Assembly: GCF_902825325.1 (NCBI RefSeq)
Contig: NZ_CADEAR010000014.1
Coordinates: 1-64,000, forward strand
Source: Brucella tritici
Lineage (GTDB): Bacteria > Pseudomonadota > Alphaproteobacteria > Rhizobiales > Rhizobiaceae
Direction: 5' to 3'
Length of the DNA stretch: 64,000 nucleotides
Below the pieces are notes generated by a model that made no database searches, was not told the origin of the DNA, and was given only the letters and a program-made list of their open reading frames with translations. Made by a program: the position numbers and the translations under genes. Below are positions 43,368 through 52,923 of the stretch, piece after piece. Every line of letters begins with the position of its first letter. Position 1 is the stretch's first letter.

Positions 43368-44708
43368 TCAATGTCTTTTGCTGGAGCCGACAGGATCAGC
43401 CGAGTTGCGGATATCGATAATCGTTTGAAGGCCTTTTGGCGCTGCCAGCTTCTTTGCAAGAGAAATGCCCAACAAGCCGCCGAGTATCAGTGCTGCCGAA
43501 ACGAGTGTGAGTGCAAGATCATAGCTATTGGTTGTGTCCTTGATCCAGCCGATAGCGGGAAGCAACACCAGTCCAGCCACGTTGGCCAGTGCATTGATGA
43601 GTGCGATCGAGACGGCAGCCGTCAGCCCCGAAACATATTCCGTTGTCACAGCCCAGAAGATGGGGATAACCGCCCAGTTCAGGCCGACCGACAGAACGAT
43701 GAGAACATAAGAAAGATGGGCATTGTCAATATATACCGCGGCTAACAACAGCAGGCCTGCAAGTGTCAGCGGTACACCCAGATGATAGGCGCGTTCACGC
43801 GTGCTGTCAGAATGACATCCATTAAAGAACATGAAGATGCACGCTGCTATGAAAGGCACTGCGGATAGCAGGCTGATGGCTAGATCGTCGCCACTTGAAA
43901 TGCTTCGCACGATCAAGGGCATGAAAAGCGTAATTCCAATCGTCCCAAATGCCTGCAACAACCAGAAGGCAGCAAGCAGCCAGACTTTTCCGTTTCGGAA
44001 TGCTGTTTGCCAGCCTGTCTTATGCTCAGATTGACCCGTGCCTTGTTCAGCGTCGATCTTTCGCTCCAGTTCATAGGCTTCCGCCTGCGAGAGCCAGCTG
44101 GCATCCGTCGGTCGATCTGGCAGGAACCACAACACGACGAATCCGAGCAGGACCGCTGGCAAACCTTCCACGAAGAACACCCAGCGCCAGCCTGCCACGC
44201 CCAAAGCTCCGTCAGCATGAAGCAGCAGGCCTGAAAGTGGGAGCCCTATGACGGATGCAAGAGCAGCACCGATGTAAAAGAAGGACATTGCGTGCGCGCG
44301 CTCCTGTGAAGGATACCAGCGCGCCAGATAATAGATGATGCCGGGCGTAAAACCGGCTTCTGCAGCTCCCAAAAGCAACCGCATCCCGTATAGCTGATAC
44401 GCACTGGTAATGAAGGCCATACCCATGGCCACCAGCCCCCAGCTGATCATGATGCGCGCAATCCAGCGTCGCGCTCCAAACTTGGTCAGCGCAACATTAC
44501 TGGGCACTTCAAAGATGATGTAGGTAAGGAAGAACAGACCTGCAGCCAACCCGTACATTCGACTGGTCAGTCCCAAATCGGCATTCATACCCAACGCTGC
44601 GACAGAGATATTGGATCTGTCGATATAGGCAATCAGGTACAGCAGCATCAAGAAAGGCAAGATGCGGAGATTTATCTTCCGCATTGTGGCCTGGTGTTCC
44701 TTACTCAT
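43368..44708 (-). CDS. MFS transporter, anion:cation symporter family (sugar-acid permease)
   Basis: A 446-residue, 12-helix major facilitator of the ACS family, which takes up galactonate, glucarate, rhamnonate and similar acids with protons. Signature pieces: LPFLMLLYLIAYIDRSNISVAAL in helix 1, VPSNVALTKFGARRWIARIMISWG in the helix 2-3 loop, and GAAEAGFTPGIIYYLARWYP in helix 4. The ATG at 44708 is preceded by GGGGAGGAG. It is the first gene of an operon with the DapA-family lyase and is divergent from a FadR-type regulator, with a strong inverted repeat between them. Confidence 0.88.
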   Translation of the reverse strand: MSKEHQATMRKINLRILPFLMLLYLIAYIDRSNISVAALGMNADLGLTSRMYGLAAGLFFLTYIIFEVPSNVALTKFGARRWIARIMISWGLVAMGMAFITSAYQLYGMRLLLGAAEAGFTPGIIYYLARWYPSQERAHAMSFFYIGAALASVIGLPLSGLLLHADGALGVAGWRWVFFVEGLPAVLLGFVVLWFLPDRPTDASWLSQAEAYELERKIDAEQGTGQSEHKTGWQTAFRNGKVWLLAAFWLLQAFGTIGITLFMPLIVRSISSGDDLAISLLSAVPFIAACIFMFFNGCHSDSTRERAYHLGVPLTLAGLLLLAAVYIDNAHLSYVLIVLSVGLNWAVIPIFWAVTTEYVSGLTAAVSIALINALANVAGLVLLPAIGWIKDTTNSYDLALTLVSAALILGGLLGISLAKKLAAPKGLQTIIDIRNSADPVGSSKRH

Positions 44709-44743
44709 CGTCTCCTCCCCAGTCGACATTTGATGGTTGATTT

Positions 44744-44772
44744 AAACATCATACGTTTAACATATGATGTTT
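44744..44772. promoter_or_regulatory. Inverted repeat, candidate operator in divergent promoter
   Basis: AAACATCAT at 44744-44752 and ATGATGTTT at 44764-44772 are perfect inverted copies separated by 11 bp. The repeat lies 36 bp before the MFS gene and 139 bp before the GntR/FadR-type regulator gene, the expected position for that regulator to control both. Confidence 0.6.
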
Positions 44773-44911
44773 GATTATCAAGACCGAAATTTGCTAGAGT
44801 TGAAGCGGAAGCTTGGGATCTGGACACCCGACAAACAGGATTAAGCTATTAGCCTGTTGCCAATCCCTTTCACCCGTGCCAACGCAGAAGCAGACGAGCG
44901 GAGAAGGCCAA

Positions 44912-45598
44912 ATGAATCAGAAGAAGCCGAACCGGACACAGACGGTGGTTGATGCGCTGGGAAGACGCATCGTATCGGGTGAGTTTGCCATCAATGTCGT
45001 GTTTCCTTCGGAACCTGAGCTGGAGCGAGAATATCAGGTCAGTCGGACGGTCATTCGCGAGGCGATAAAAATATTGTCCGCAAAGGGGCTCGTCACCGTG
45101 CGGCAAAGGCATGGCACACATGTCAACAGTAGGGAATATTGGAGCTGGCTCGACGCCGATTTGATAAGGTGGCTGTCAACCAGCACCTTGGCCAAGCAGG
45201 AATTGCTGGCCTTTTCCGAAATCCGCCAAATCATAGAACCGGAGGCTGCAGCGCTTGCTGCCTTACGCGGCGACGAGAGCCAAAAACAACGAATAATCGA
45301 GGCTTACCGCCGAATGGCACACAATCAGGAAGAGGAGAGCAAGGCTGTTGCGGCCGACAAGGCATTTCACCTGGCGATTCTCGCTGCTACAGGCAACCCG
45401 GTCTTGCTCAGCTTTCAGAAAGTCATCGAAGCCATCTTCGACGCATTGTTTCCTTATACGACGAAGGCATTCGCCGATAATATCGAGAACCACCATCAGG
45501 TCGCGGAAGCTATCTATCGTGGAGATGCCGCCGCCGCGAGACAGAACATGAAGGAACTGCTTGCGGAGACGGGACGCTACATCGAAAAAAACACCTGA
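44912..45598 (+). CDS. FadR-type GntR regulator (FCD domain) of the MFS/lyase operon
   Basis: A 228-residue regulator with the winged helix (about residues 10-75; FPSEPELEREYQVSRTVIREAIKILSAKGLV) and FCD domain; the linker YWSWLDADLIRWLS is typical of sugar-acid regulators such as DgoR and LgoR. The ATG at 44912 follows GAGAAGG; the frame is open for 33 further codons upstream, which I reject. Divergent from the MFS transporter gene. It resembles the regulators encoded at 54218 and 55170, suggesting a family expansion in this sugar-acid region. Confidence 0.9.
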   Translation: MNQKKPNRTQTVVDALGRRIVSGEFAINVVFPSEPELEREYQVSRTVIREAIKILSAKGLVTVRQRHGTHVNSREYWSWLDADLIRWLSTSTLAKQELLAFSEIRQIIEPEAAALAALRGDESQKQRIIEAYRRMAHNQEEESKAVAADKAFHLAILAATGNPVLLSFQKVIEAIFDALFPYTTKAFADNIENHHQVAEAIYRGDAAAARQNMKELLAETGRYIEKNT

Positions 45599-45681
45599 AG
45601 ACCGCACCGATCTCGTCCTGGCAGCACGGTCACCCAAACCGACGACGGAGAGTGAAATGCTTTCGTGTCTCCGGTAAATTC

Positions 45682-46461
45682 CTATGCAGGATGTTGCTGA
45701 ACACTCAGGCCGCCGTCGATAGTGAGGCATGTCGCGTTCATGAACGGGCATTCGTCCGAAATCATGAACACTGCCGCCATCGCGATTTCATGCGGTGAGG
45801 CGATCCGCCCGCCCGGATGCAGCGCCATTGTTTCCGCTCGCGCCGCCATGGGATCAGGAAAACTGTTCCAATAATCGACATTTTTCTGGGTCTCGACATA
45901 GCCCGGCGCAATTGCGTTCACGCGGATCTGCTGTGGTGCATATTCCAGACCCAGTGCCTTGGTCATGCCCATCAGTGCATGTTTTGCCAGCGGATACGGA
46001 AATGTGTGTGGGATGATGGTGAAAGCGTGGGTGGAGGCAATGTTGAGAATAACGCCGCCGCCCTGTTCTATCAGACCCGGCAGAACAGCCTTGCTGCAAT
46101 TCCACGCGCCCTTGAGATTGACGTCAAAACAACGGTTCCATTGATCGTCGCTCGTTTCCAGCGGTTTCGCAAAAACATTGATGCCGGCATTATTCACAAG
46201 CGCATTGACGGCTCCGATCTCGTCGTTTGCCTGTACAACGGCTGCAGAGATAGCGGAAGCATCTGAAATATCAGCCTTTGCGAAACCCAATATTGCTCCC
46301 TGCTCGCGTAAAGCGATAGCTTCATGCTCAAGGCGCTCCAAATCCATGTCGATGAGAAACAGCCGCGCGCCTTCCTTTGCAAAAGCCCGTGCGATGGCAA
46401 GGCCGATACCCTGCGCCGCGCCTGTGACGAATATCCGTTTTCCGACAAGCCGGTCAGCCAT
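45682..46461 (-). CDS. SDR-family sugar 1-dehydrogenase (probable D-galactose dehydrogenase)
   Basis: A 259-residue short-chain dehydrogenase. Cofactor loop VTGAAQGIGLAIARAF (residues 13-28), NNAG at about 88-91, catalytic Ser in LNIASTHAFT and the YxxxK pair in YPLAKHALMG. An acidic residue after strand 2 (LIDMD) favours NAD. Last gene of the leftward galactose operon. The other genes (DgoD, DgoK, DgoA, mutarotase, AraFGH-like importer) define oxidative galactose breakdown, so oxidation of D-galactose (or L-arabinose) to the lactone is the natural role. This is based mainly on context, as SDR specificity is hard to read from sequence. Confidence 0.8.
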   Translation of the reverse strand: MADRLVGKRIFVTGAAQGIGLAIARAFAKEGARLFLIDMDLERLEHEAIALREQGAILGFAKADISDASAISAAVVQANDEIGAVNALVNNAGINVFAKPLETSDDQWNRCFDVNLKGAWNCSKAVLPGLIEQGGGVILNIASTHAFTIIPHTFPYPLAKHALMGMTKALGLEYAPQQIRVNAIAPGYVETQKNVDYWNSFPDPMAARAETMALHPGGRIASPHEIAMAAVFMISDECPFMNATCLTIDGGLSVQQHPA

Positions 46462-46580
46462 AACTCTATTTCCCTCTTATACCGAGACGCTAAGATGCTC
46501 ATGCATCACGCCTTGAAAATGCTCAATCGCGGCAATGGCTTAACCAAAACCTAATGTGTCAAGCTCATCGAGTTTTGGTA

Positions 46581-47729
46581 TTACCATTCCGCCACACTGC
46601 CATCAGCATGACGCCAGACGGGATTGCGCCAGTCATGGCCGATCTTGGCCCGTTCCCTGACATAATCCTCGTCGATCTCAACGCCCAAACCCGGCCCTTG
46701 CGGGATAGCGACATAACCGTCGCGATATTCGAAAACCTCGCGGTTGGTAATGTAATCGAGAATGTCATTGCTTTCATTGTAGTGAATGTTCAGGCTCTGC
46801 TCCTGAATGAAGGCGTTGTAGCTTACCGCATCCACCTGCAGACATGCGGCAAGCGCGATTGGTCCTAATGGACAATGTGGTGCCAGCGCCACGTCATAAG
46901 CTTCGGCCATCGCCGCAATTTTACGACATTCGGTAATACCGCCTGCATGGGACAGATCTGGCTGGATAATATCGACATAACCGCGCGACAGGATCGACTT
47001 GAAATCCCAGCGCGAATAAAGCCGCTCGCCCAGAGCAATCGGGGTCGATGTGTGATTGGCAATTTCAACCAATGCCTCTACATTTTCAGACAGCACTGGC
47101 TCTTCGATAAACATCAGCTTGAACTGGTCCAGTTCACGGGCCAAAACCTTTGCCATCGGACGATGGACCCGCCCATGGAAATCGGCACCGATACCGACAT
47201 GCGGGCCGACGGCCGCACGCACAGCGCCAATCGTTTCGACAATGGCGTCGATCTTGGCGTGACTGTCGACAATCTGGAGTTCCTGAGCGCCATTCATCTT
47301 CAGCGCGGTAAACCCGCGATCCACCATCTCCCGCGCATTAGCCGCTACATCAGATGGACGATCGCCTCCAACCCAGGAATAAACCTTGATACGATCCCGA
47401 CACTGGCCTCCCAACAGTTCGTGCACCGGCACGCCGAGCGCCTTGCCCTTGATGTCCCACAGTGCCTGATCAACGCCTGCAATAGCGCTCATCAAAATAG
47501 GGCCGCCACGGTAGAAGCCGCCGCGATACATGACGTTCCAATGATCTTCGATTAGCCGCGGGTCCTTGCCGACGAGATATTCGGACAATTCGTGTACCGC
47601 GGCTTCAACCGTCCGCGCCCGGCCTTCGATAACCGGCTCGCCCCAACCGAAAATCCCTTCATCAGTCTCAATCTTCAGAAACAGCCAGCGTGGCGGAACG
47701 ATATAGGTCGTCAGTTTGGTTATCTTCAT
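46581..47729 (-). CDS. dgoD: D-galactonate dehydratase
   Basis: A 382-residue enolase-superfamily enzyme that dehydrates D-galactonate to 2-keto-3-deoxy-galactonate. It aligns end to end, without gaps, with what I recall of E. coli DgoD: metal ligands Asp183, Glu209 and Glu235, base His185 (in DFHGRVH), His285 (in LAPHCPLGP) and Glu310 are all in place, as are the flanking IEEPV and [10 protein letters not shown]. It ends [11 protein letters not shown]. Its ATG overlaps the mutarotase stop by 4 bases. A diverged second copy is at 60313. Confidence 0.95.
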   Translation of the reverse strand: MKITKLTTYIVPPRWLFLKIETDEGIFGWGEPVIEGRARTVEAAVHELSEYLVGKDPRLIEDHWNVMYRGGFYRGGPILMSAIAGVDQALWDIKGKALGVPVHELLGGQCRDRIKVYSWVGGDRPSDVAANAREMVDRGFTALKMNGAQELQIVDSHAKIDAIVETIGAVRAAVGPHVGIGADFHGRVHRPMAKVLARELDQFKLMFIEEPVLSENVEALVEIANHTSTPIALGERLYSRWDFKSILSRGYVDIIQPDLSHAGGITECRKIAAMAEAYDVALAPHCPLGPIALAACLQVDAVSYNAFIQEQSLNIHYNESNDILDYITNREVFEYRDGYVAIPQGPGLGVEIDEDYVRERAKIGHDWRNPVWRHADGSVAEW

Positions 47730-48649
47730 CTGGATCGCTCACTTCTGAAGGATTTCGGGAGGGTGTCGACGGTCAGGTGAATTGTTCCGGCCAAGGTTTC
47801 ACCCGGAGCAAGAATACGCAAACCGCCAAGATCGGGACGGTGTTGCCCGTTAGCCTTGTGAGTCATCGGCTCAAGGCAAAAGAAATCCGGCATGGCCGTT
47901 GCGGAATTTGCTGCATAAGGCAAATACAGAAACGCATGGGCGAAGATCGGATCGTAACTCATTTCCAGCGCAAGACCTGCTTCTGGCCAAAGAATGCGTG
48001 TTGATCCTTCCAGGCCCGAGAAACCGTTATTGATCCAGCGATCGGGCAGCTGACGCGGCTTTCGAAAATCGAGAGGATCGCTCAATTCCAGCTCGTTACC
48101 TGGCAGTGAACCTTCTGCTTCTTCATGAAAACTCTTGGCCTGAAACTCAAGCAAACTATCAGGTCGCAGTGGAAAATAAGGATGCCAGCCAAGACCGAAG
48201 GGCAGGGCGTCCGCGCCTTCGTTGACGACGGACAGGTGCAGGCTGAAGCCATGCTCGTCAACGCGAAAAACCTGACGAGCCGTATAATCATAAGGATTGA
48301 TCCCGTCGCTATGATGGCGGTAGCTCAGGGTCAGCGCGTTTTCCGACCGTTCGACCACATTCCAGAATGCCAGCCAGCCGTCCCCATGCAGGTAGAGGGG
48401 ATCATGCGCGCTGTTGGCCGCAAGATGATGAATGCGACCCTCGAATGTGAAACTGTTGCCGCCAAGCCGGTTTCCGAACGGAACCATGGGAAACCCCGCG
48501 CTATCTCCCGGGCCAACTTGATCATGCGCCGCAGACCGTAATAATGCAGTCTGCGAGCCGTTCTCCTGTCGCCACCATAACCCGAGCATGACACCACCCT
48601 GCGCGGAGATGCTGGCCGATAGCTTGTTCGAATTGATGTGCAAAGCCAT
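47726..48649 (-). CDS. Aldose 1-epimerase family protein
   Basis: A 307-residue beta-sandwich protein of the galactose mutarotase family. It has the [18 protein letters not shown] region near residue 60, the catalytic-type His in [12 protein letters not shown] and [11 protein letters not shown], and the late glutamate in [12 protein letters not shown]. It would interconvert alpha and beta galactose so that the dehydrogenase sees its preferred anomer. No sugar lactonase gene is seen in the operon, so a role on the galactonolactone is an alternative worth considering. The stop overlaps the dgoD start by 4 bases, so the two are translated together. Confidence 0.85.
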   Translation of the reverse strand: MALHINSNKLSASISAQGGVMLGLWWRQENGSQTALLRSAAHDQVGPGDSAGFPMVPFGNRLGGNSFTFEGRIHHLAANSAHDPLYLHGDGWLAFWNVVERSENALTLSYRHHSDGINPYDYTARQVFRVDEHGFSLHLSVVNEGADALPFGLGWHPYFPLRPDSLLEFQAKSFHEEAEGSLPGNELELSDPLDFRKPRQLPDRWINNGFSGLEGSTRILWPEAGLALEMSYDPIFAHAFLYLPYAANSATAMPDFFCLEPMTHKANGQHRPDLGGLRILAPGETLAGTIHLTVDTLPKSFRSERSR

Positions 48650-48664
48650 GGGAGCCTCTTTGTC

Positions 48665-48722
48665 AGCGCGTAGAGCTGGAGCATTGCGAAGTCAGGCGGA
48701 ACCGCTCCGCACTTTGGGAAAC
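48665..48722. repeat. Degenerate REP-like sequence before dgoA stop
   Basis: In the 76-bp gap between dgoA and the mutarotase gene the sequence contains GGAGCATTGCG, GCGGAACCGCTCCGC and CACTTTGGG in the order found in small Rhizobiales intergenic repeats. GCGGA/TCCGC can pair. I can only call it a probable decayed copy. Confidence 0.3.
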
Positions 48723-48725
48723 AGG

Positions 48726-49364
48726 TCAAGCCGTTCCGAAGACCCGGTCGTAAGCCGCGATAGTACGGCGTGCATTGTCCCGGACTGTTTCGATCGCGTC
48801 TCCGGGTCTATAGAGACTGGTGCCGAGACCGAAGGTCCGAACACCTATCTTGGCATAATCGGCAAAACTCGCATCGGAAACACCGCCAACAGCACCCACT
48901 ACCGCATCTGCCGGGAGGATAGTCTTGATCGCTGCGACGCCGGACGGTCCGAGCGCTCCAGCCGGAAAGAACTTTAACGCTGATGCGCCGCTTTTCAGTG
49001 CGAGAAGCGCTTCCGAGGCCGTGTAGCATCCGGGCATCGAATAGAGCCCGCGTGCAGCCGCAGCCTTGATGACCTCCGGATCCGTGTTGGGACTGACCAT
49101 GATGCGGCCGCCGAAATCAGCCAGCTTTGCGACATCATCCACAGTCAAGACCGTACCGGCGCCGATCAGCGCCTTGTCGCCGAACAGTTTCACCGCCTGC
49201 CCGATGGAATCCCACGGTTGTGGAGAATTCAACGGGATTTCGATCACCTCAAAACCTTCTTCCAGCAGAACCGTGAGAATGGATTCCACCTCTTCGTTAC
49301 GAATGCCGCGGATAATCGCCACAAGCGAGCGTTGCAGCGACGGCCAGACAGGTTTGGTATTCAT
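48726..49364 (-). CDS. dgoA: 2-dehydro-3-deoxy-6-phosphogalactonate aldolase
   Basis: A 212-residue class I aldolase of the KDPG/KDPGal family. It cleaves 2-keto-3-deoxy-6-phosphogalactonate to pyruvate and glyceraldehyde 3-phosphate. Conserved pieces: VAIIRGI, VIEIPLNSPQPW with the catalytic Glu region, ALIGAGTVL, and the Schiff-base lysine in ASALKFFPAGALGPS; the phosphate loop is GAVGGVS. The EIPLNSP sequence is the galactonate-type (DgoA) form rather than the EITLRT of KDPG aldolase. It starts 1 bp after the dgoK stop on the same strand. Confidence 0.93.
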   Translation of the reverse strand: MNTKPVWPSLQRSLVAIIRGIRNEEVESILTVLLEEGFEVIEIPLNSPQPWDSIGQAVKLFGDKALIGAGTVLTVDDVAKLADFGGRIMVSPNTDPEVIKAAAARGLYSMPGCYTASEALLALKSGASALKFFPAGALGPSGVAAIKTILPADAVVGAVGGVSDASFADYAKIGVRTFGLGTSLYRPGDAIETVRDNARRTIAAYDRVFGTA

Positions 49365-49365
49365 C

Positions 49366-50286
49366 TCATACTCCAGACTGGGAATGGATTAAGCGAGCAG
49401 CAGCCAGCAATCCTGCTCTCACGACTTTCTCGCCATCGAAGAGTTGAACGCTGAAGCCGGCCTGCTCCATTACGGGCCGGTAAAGCCGGTTCAACCGCTC
49501 GGATGCGACCAACCCCGCTTTGCCGCCACCGTAGTTGCGCAACGCCGTGCCGACTTCGGCGCCGATCAGCACGCCCGACAAATGGGCGGCGCCGTCGGCG
49601 TGCTGTTCAAAGTTCAAAAGCTGACTGGCTCGAATCTGGAACAGCATGGCGAGAGCCTGTTCCGGTGCCTTCAGGCTGTGCTCGGCAGCTCGTGCGAAAG
49701 CCGGTGTTTGGGCGTCAAAATTGTTCGCAGGATCGACAGCGTGCTTGAGGATCGAATGTTGCGACAGCACCGCAAATAGTTCACCGGTCATGAAACTGGT
49801 GAAGCCAGTCACCTGCCGGTCGGCAATACTGACCCATTTGCAATGGGTGCCCGGCATACACACAAGCCCGTCAGGCAAGGTTTCAACGACACCCGCAAGT
49901 TGCGTTTCCTCGCCGCGCATCACATTGGCGGCATCGCTTCGAATTTGCGCGACGCCGGGGATGATGCGGATATCGCGTCCAGCTTTCGGTACATGAACCG
50001 CTTCCTCTGCCAGACGGTCTAGCCGTGCAGGAACGGGCAAATAGGGCGCTTCCACCCAGCCCTGGCGCGCGCCTGCCATTCCACTTATGAGGACGGGCAG
50101 ATCGGCAGGAGCGCCAAGCTGGTGAAGATGTCGCTCCAGAACAGCGGCAAACCCGGTTTCCACCGCCTTCATCATGCCTTCGTCGCTCTTGCTTTCGCCC
50201 AGCACTGCGCCGTCCTGATTGACGAGCCAAAGCCGGAAGCTGGAGGTGCCCCAATCGACCAGAGCATAGAACATTTCATTCCTCAT
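49366..50286 (-). CDS. dgoK: 2-dehydro-3-deoxygalactonokinase
   Basis: A 306-residue DgoK-family kinase that phosphorylates 2-keto-3-deoxygalactonate at C6. The start DWGTSSFRLWLVNQDG is the ASKHA phosphate-1 loop of the family, and LISGMAGARQGWVEAPYLP, MPGTHCKWVSI and GFTSFMTGELFAVL are typical. ATG 50286 and ATG 50274 are both possible; the shorter begins directly MFYALVDWG. First gene after the importer block in the leftward operon; a palindromic element lies between it and araH. Confidence 0.93.
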   Translation of the reverse strand: MRNEMFYALVDWGTSSFRLWLVNQDGAVLGESKSDEGMMKAVETGFAAVLERHLHQLGAPADLPVLISGMAGARQGWVEAPYLPVPARLDRLAEEAVHVPKAGRDIRIIPGVAQIRSDAANVMRGEETQLAGVVETLPDGLVCMPGTHCKWVSIADRQVTGFTSFMTGELFAVLSQHSILKHAVDPANNFDAQTPAFARAAEHSLKAPEQALAMLFQIRASQLLNFEQHADGAAHLSGVLIGAEVGTALRNYGGGKAGLVASERLNRLYRPVMEQAGFSVQLFDGEKVVRAGLLAAARLIHSQSGV

Positions 50287-50306
50287 TATCTGTCGCCATC
50301 AGCTTC

Positions 50307-50347
50307 TAGAGCGCATTTCAATCTGATTGTATCAGATCGGCGCTCTA
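50307..50347. repeat. 41-bp palindromic (REP-like) element between araH-like and dgoK
   Basis: The outer arms TAGAGCGC (50307-50314) and GCGCTCTA (50340-50347) and the inner arms ATCTGAT (50321-50327) and ATCAGAT (50331-50337) form a long hairpin. It shares the TAGAGC end with the repeat at 36088. It lies inside what should be one message, between transporter and catabolic genes, and could reduce or separate their expression. Confidence 0.55.
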
Positions 50348-50401
50348 ACTCCTTTTATACAAAGCACAATCTCATCGATCCTCGTTTTCACTCCGGTCGG
50401 A

Positions 50402-51352
50402 TTATGCTCTGAACGCAATGGTGGAGGAGCGTAGATTGTCGAGCAGCACGGCCAGCAACAGAATGAAACCACGCACGACATATTGGTAAAATGCCTGGAT
50501 GTTCAGCAGATTCATCACGTTTTCCGCGATGCCCATGATGAGCACACCCACGATCACGCCTGTCATGGCAGCACGTCCGCCGGCCAGCGACACACCACCG
50601 AGTACGCATGCCGAAATAACGGAAAGCTCAAGACCGGTCGCCGCATTGGGCTGACCTGAGGTAATACGTGAAGCCAGCAAAATGCCTGCAATAGCGCAAA
50701 TCAGTCCTTGCAGCGCGAAGATCCAGATTCGCATCCCCACAACATTGACACCTGCCAGACGTGACGCTTCCGGATTGCCGCCGATAGCCAGCGTATTCTT
50801 GCCGAAGACGGTGCGGTTCAGGACAAAGCCGAACACGACGAATAGAGCGATCATCACCCAGATCGGTGTTGGTACACCGAGGAACTTCGAAAGCGCGAGC
50901 TGATAGAAAGAAGGGTCGTTGATACCTACGGCGCGACCGTCCGAGGAAATCAACGCCAGGCCGCGAACAATCTGCATGGTGGCGAGTGTGGCGATCAAAG
51001 CATTGACCTTGAACCGCGCGATGACGACGCCGTTGAAGAGCCCGACAATAAAGCCAGCCGCCAAAGCGGCCAGCAAGCCGACAAGAATGGAGCCGCTGAC
51101 ATTGGAAACCATTACAGCAATCATGCCAGTAAACGCCACGTTCGAACCGACCGAAAGGTCAAAATCCCGCGAAGCCAGACAGAGCATCATCGTGCAGGCC
51201 ACGATACCGATGGTTACGACTGATTGCAGCAGCCCCAGCATGTTGCGCTCGGTGAGAAAGTTGGGAACCGTCAGCGCCACGACTGCAAAAGCGATGGCAA
51301 AAATCACCACCAGCCCCTGTTCACCGAGAAGGAGTTTTTTCAAAGCGGTCAT
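50402..51352 (-). CDS. araH: Sugar ABC transporter permease (AraH/RbsC type)
   Basis: A 316-residue inner-membrane permease of the monosaccharide importer family, with 8-10 hydrophobic segments. Diagnostic pieces: SRDFDLSVGSNVAFTG near residue 60, FNGVVIARFKVNALIATLATM near 105, AIGGNPEASRLAGVN near 190 and ELSVISACVLGGVSLAGGRA near 240. Its start overlaps the ATPase stop by 4 bases. With the upstream ATPase and binding protein it forms an AraFGH-type importer, here most likely for D-galactose (and L-arabinose). The symbol is by homology, not proof of substrate. Confidence 0.9.
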   Translation of the reverse strand: MTALKKLLLGEQGLVVIFAIAFAVVALTVPNFLTERNMLGLLQSVVTIGIVACTMMLCLASRDFDLSVGSNVAFTGMIAVMVSNVSGSILVGLLAALAAGFIVGLFNGVVIARFKVNALIATLATMQIVRGLALISSDGRAVGINDPSFYQLALSKFLGVPTPIWVMIALFVVFGFVLNRTVFGKNTLAIGGNPEASRLAGVNVVGMRIWIFALQGLICAIAGILLASRITSGQPNAATGLELSVISACVLGGVSLAGGRAAMTGVIVGVLIMGIAENVMNLLNIQAFYQYVVRGFILLLAVLLDNLRSSTIAFRA

Positions 51353-52884
51353 CGTGATGCAACCTTCTGACTGTCAAATTGAATAGATGCTGTGCGATCC
51401 GGCAAGGCCGCGGCAAGAATGGTGCGCTCGTCAAAACCGGGGCGGTCAACGGAAGCGGCAATGCGGCCTTCGCACATGACGAGAATGCGGTCCGAAATGC
51501 CCATCACTTCGGGCAATTCGCTCGAAACGACGACAATCGCCATGCCGCTCTCGGCAAGACCGTAGAGAATTTCATAAATCTCGGCTTTAGCGCCAACATC
51601 GATGCCGCGTGTCGGCTCATCGATCATCAGAACCTTGACGTTCTGCTCAGAAAGCCAGCGTCCGAGAATAACCTTCTGCTGGTTGCCGCCCGACAGATGG
51701 ACGATGTCCTGTTTGCGCGACGGCGTGCGCACGCGCAGCTGTTTGATGCTCTTTTCGGCGATATCTGCTTCCTTGCGGGGACTGATCAGTCCCATCGGGG
51801 AAAAATGTCGACGTGTCGAAATGGCGATGTTTTCTTCAATGGATCGCCCCTGCAGGATGCCATCCGCCTTGCGATCTTCCGGGCACAGCATAATGCCCGC
51901 CTCGATCGACTTGCGCGGACTGTTTGCTGAAACCTTTATGCCATCGACTTCAACACTGCCGCTCAGGCGGCTATCAGCACCGTAAAGCAGTCGCAGCATT
52001 TCGGAGCGCCCGGCGCCAATAAGGCCGAACAGGCCGAGGATTTCACCGCTGCGCACCTCAAAGCTGGCCGGATCGGGCAATTCGGGTCCGCTCAGATTTT
52101 GGACCCGCAGCCGCACCTCATCCTTGATCGGTCGACCTCGCCAGCCCCAGATATCGGAAATTTCTCGTCCTACCATTTCCGCGATCACCTGATCGCGTGT
52201 GACACCCTCAAGGCTGCTGTGATGGGCCGCAAGCTTGCCATCACGCAACACGGTGAGACTGTTGCAGAGGTTGAAGACCTCATCCAGCCGGTGAGAGACA
52301 TAAAGGATCACTTTACCTTCGGCCTTGAGCCGGCGGATCAGCTTGAACAGAATTTCACTTTCCCGCGAAGACAGTGATGAAGTTGGTTCGTCCAGTGCAA
52401 TCACGCGTGCATCGACCATGATTGCCTTTGCTATCTCCACCATCTGGCGTTCGCCGATGGAAAGCCTCGCTACCTTGATCGAAGGATCGATGTCCAGGCC
52501 GATATCGGCAAGCTTTCTGGTAACCTCATCGATCAACTGGCGGGCATTGATAATGCCACCCTGATTGGGAAAACGGCCAAGCCAGAGGTTTTCAGCGACC
52601 GTCAGCTCCGGTACGAGCTGCAACTCCTGATGGACGACCACCACGCCCGCCTGGAAGGCATCACGAACGGATGCATATTTCTGCTCGATCCCATCAATGG
52701 ATATCGTACCGCTATTTGCGGCCTGATCGCCGGAAAGGATACGGATCAGCGTGGATTTTCCCGCGCCGTTTTCACCCATCAGGCCATGAACACTGCCTTT
52801 AGCCACCGTGAAGGAAACATCGGAAAGCGCGTGCACACCCGGATAGGACTTCGAGATATGACTGAACGCCAGAAAGCTATCCAT
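51349..52884 (-). CDS. araG: Sugar ABC transporter ATP-binding protein (AraG type)
   Basis: A 511-residue protein with two fused ATPase domains, as in AraG/RbsA/MglA. First domain: Walker [36 protein letters not shown]. Second domain: a degenerate Walker A (LFGLIGAGRSEML), LSGGNQQKVILGRWL and VLMIDEPTRGIDVG. It starts with ATG at 52884. A hairpin lies between it and araF. It drives uptake through the AraH-type permease. Confidence 0.93.
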   Translation of the reverse strand: MDSFLAFSHISKSYPGVHALSDVSFTVAKGSVHGLMGENGAGKSTLIRILSGDQAANSGTISIDGIEQKYASVRDAFQAGVVVVHQELQLVPELTVAENLWLGRFPNQGGIINARQLIDEVTRKLADIGLDIDPSIKVARLSIGERQMVEIAKAIMVDARVIALDEPTSSLSSRESEILFKLIRRLKAEGKVILYVSHRLDEVFNLCNSLTVLRDGKLAAHHSSLEGVTRDQVIAEMVGREISDIWGWRGRPIKDEVRLRVQNLSGPELPDPASFEVRSGEILGLFGLIGAGRSEMLRLLYGADSRLSGSVEVDGIKVSANSPRKSIEAGIMLCPEDRKADGILQGRSIEENIAISTRRHFSPMGLISPRKEADIAEKSIKQLRVRTPSRKQDIVHLSGGNQQKVILGRWLSEQNVKVLMIDEPTRGIDVGAKAEIYEILYGLAESGMAIVVVSSELPEVMGISDRILVMCEGRIAASVDRPGFDERTILAAALPDRTASIQFDSQKVASR

Positions 52885-52923
52885 GACATCTCCGGAGATT
52901 GGTATCGCATATAGTGAAAAAGG

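Noticed and set aside
45646-45673. CGGAGA/TCTCCG inverted repeat as a terminator between the regulator and SDR genes
   Set aside because: Only 6 bp of stem with a 16-nt loop and no T-run; too weak to list.
46875-47555. A 226-codon plus-strand frame opposite dgoD
   Set aside because: dgoD is full length with all catalytic residues; the reverse frame has no recognisable protein.
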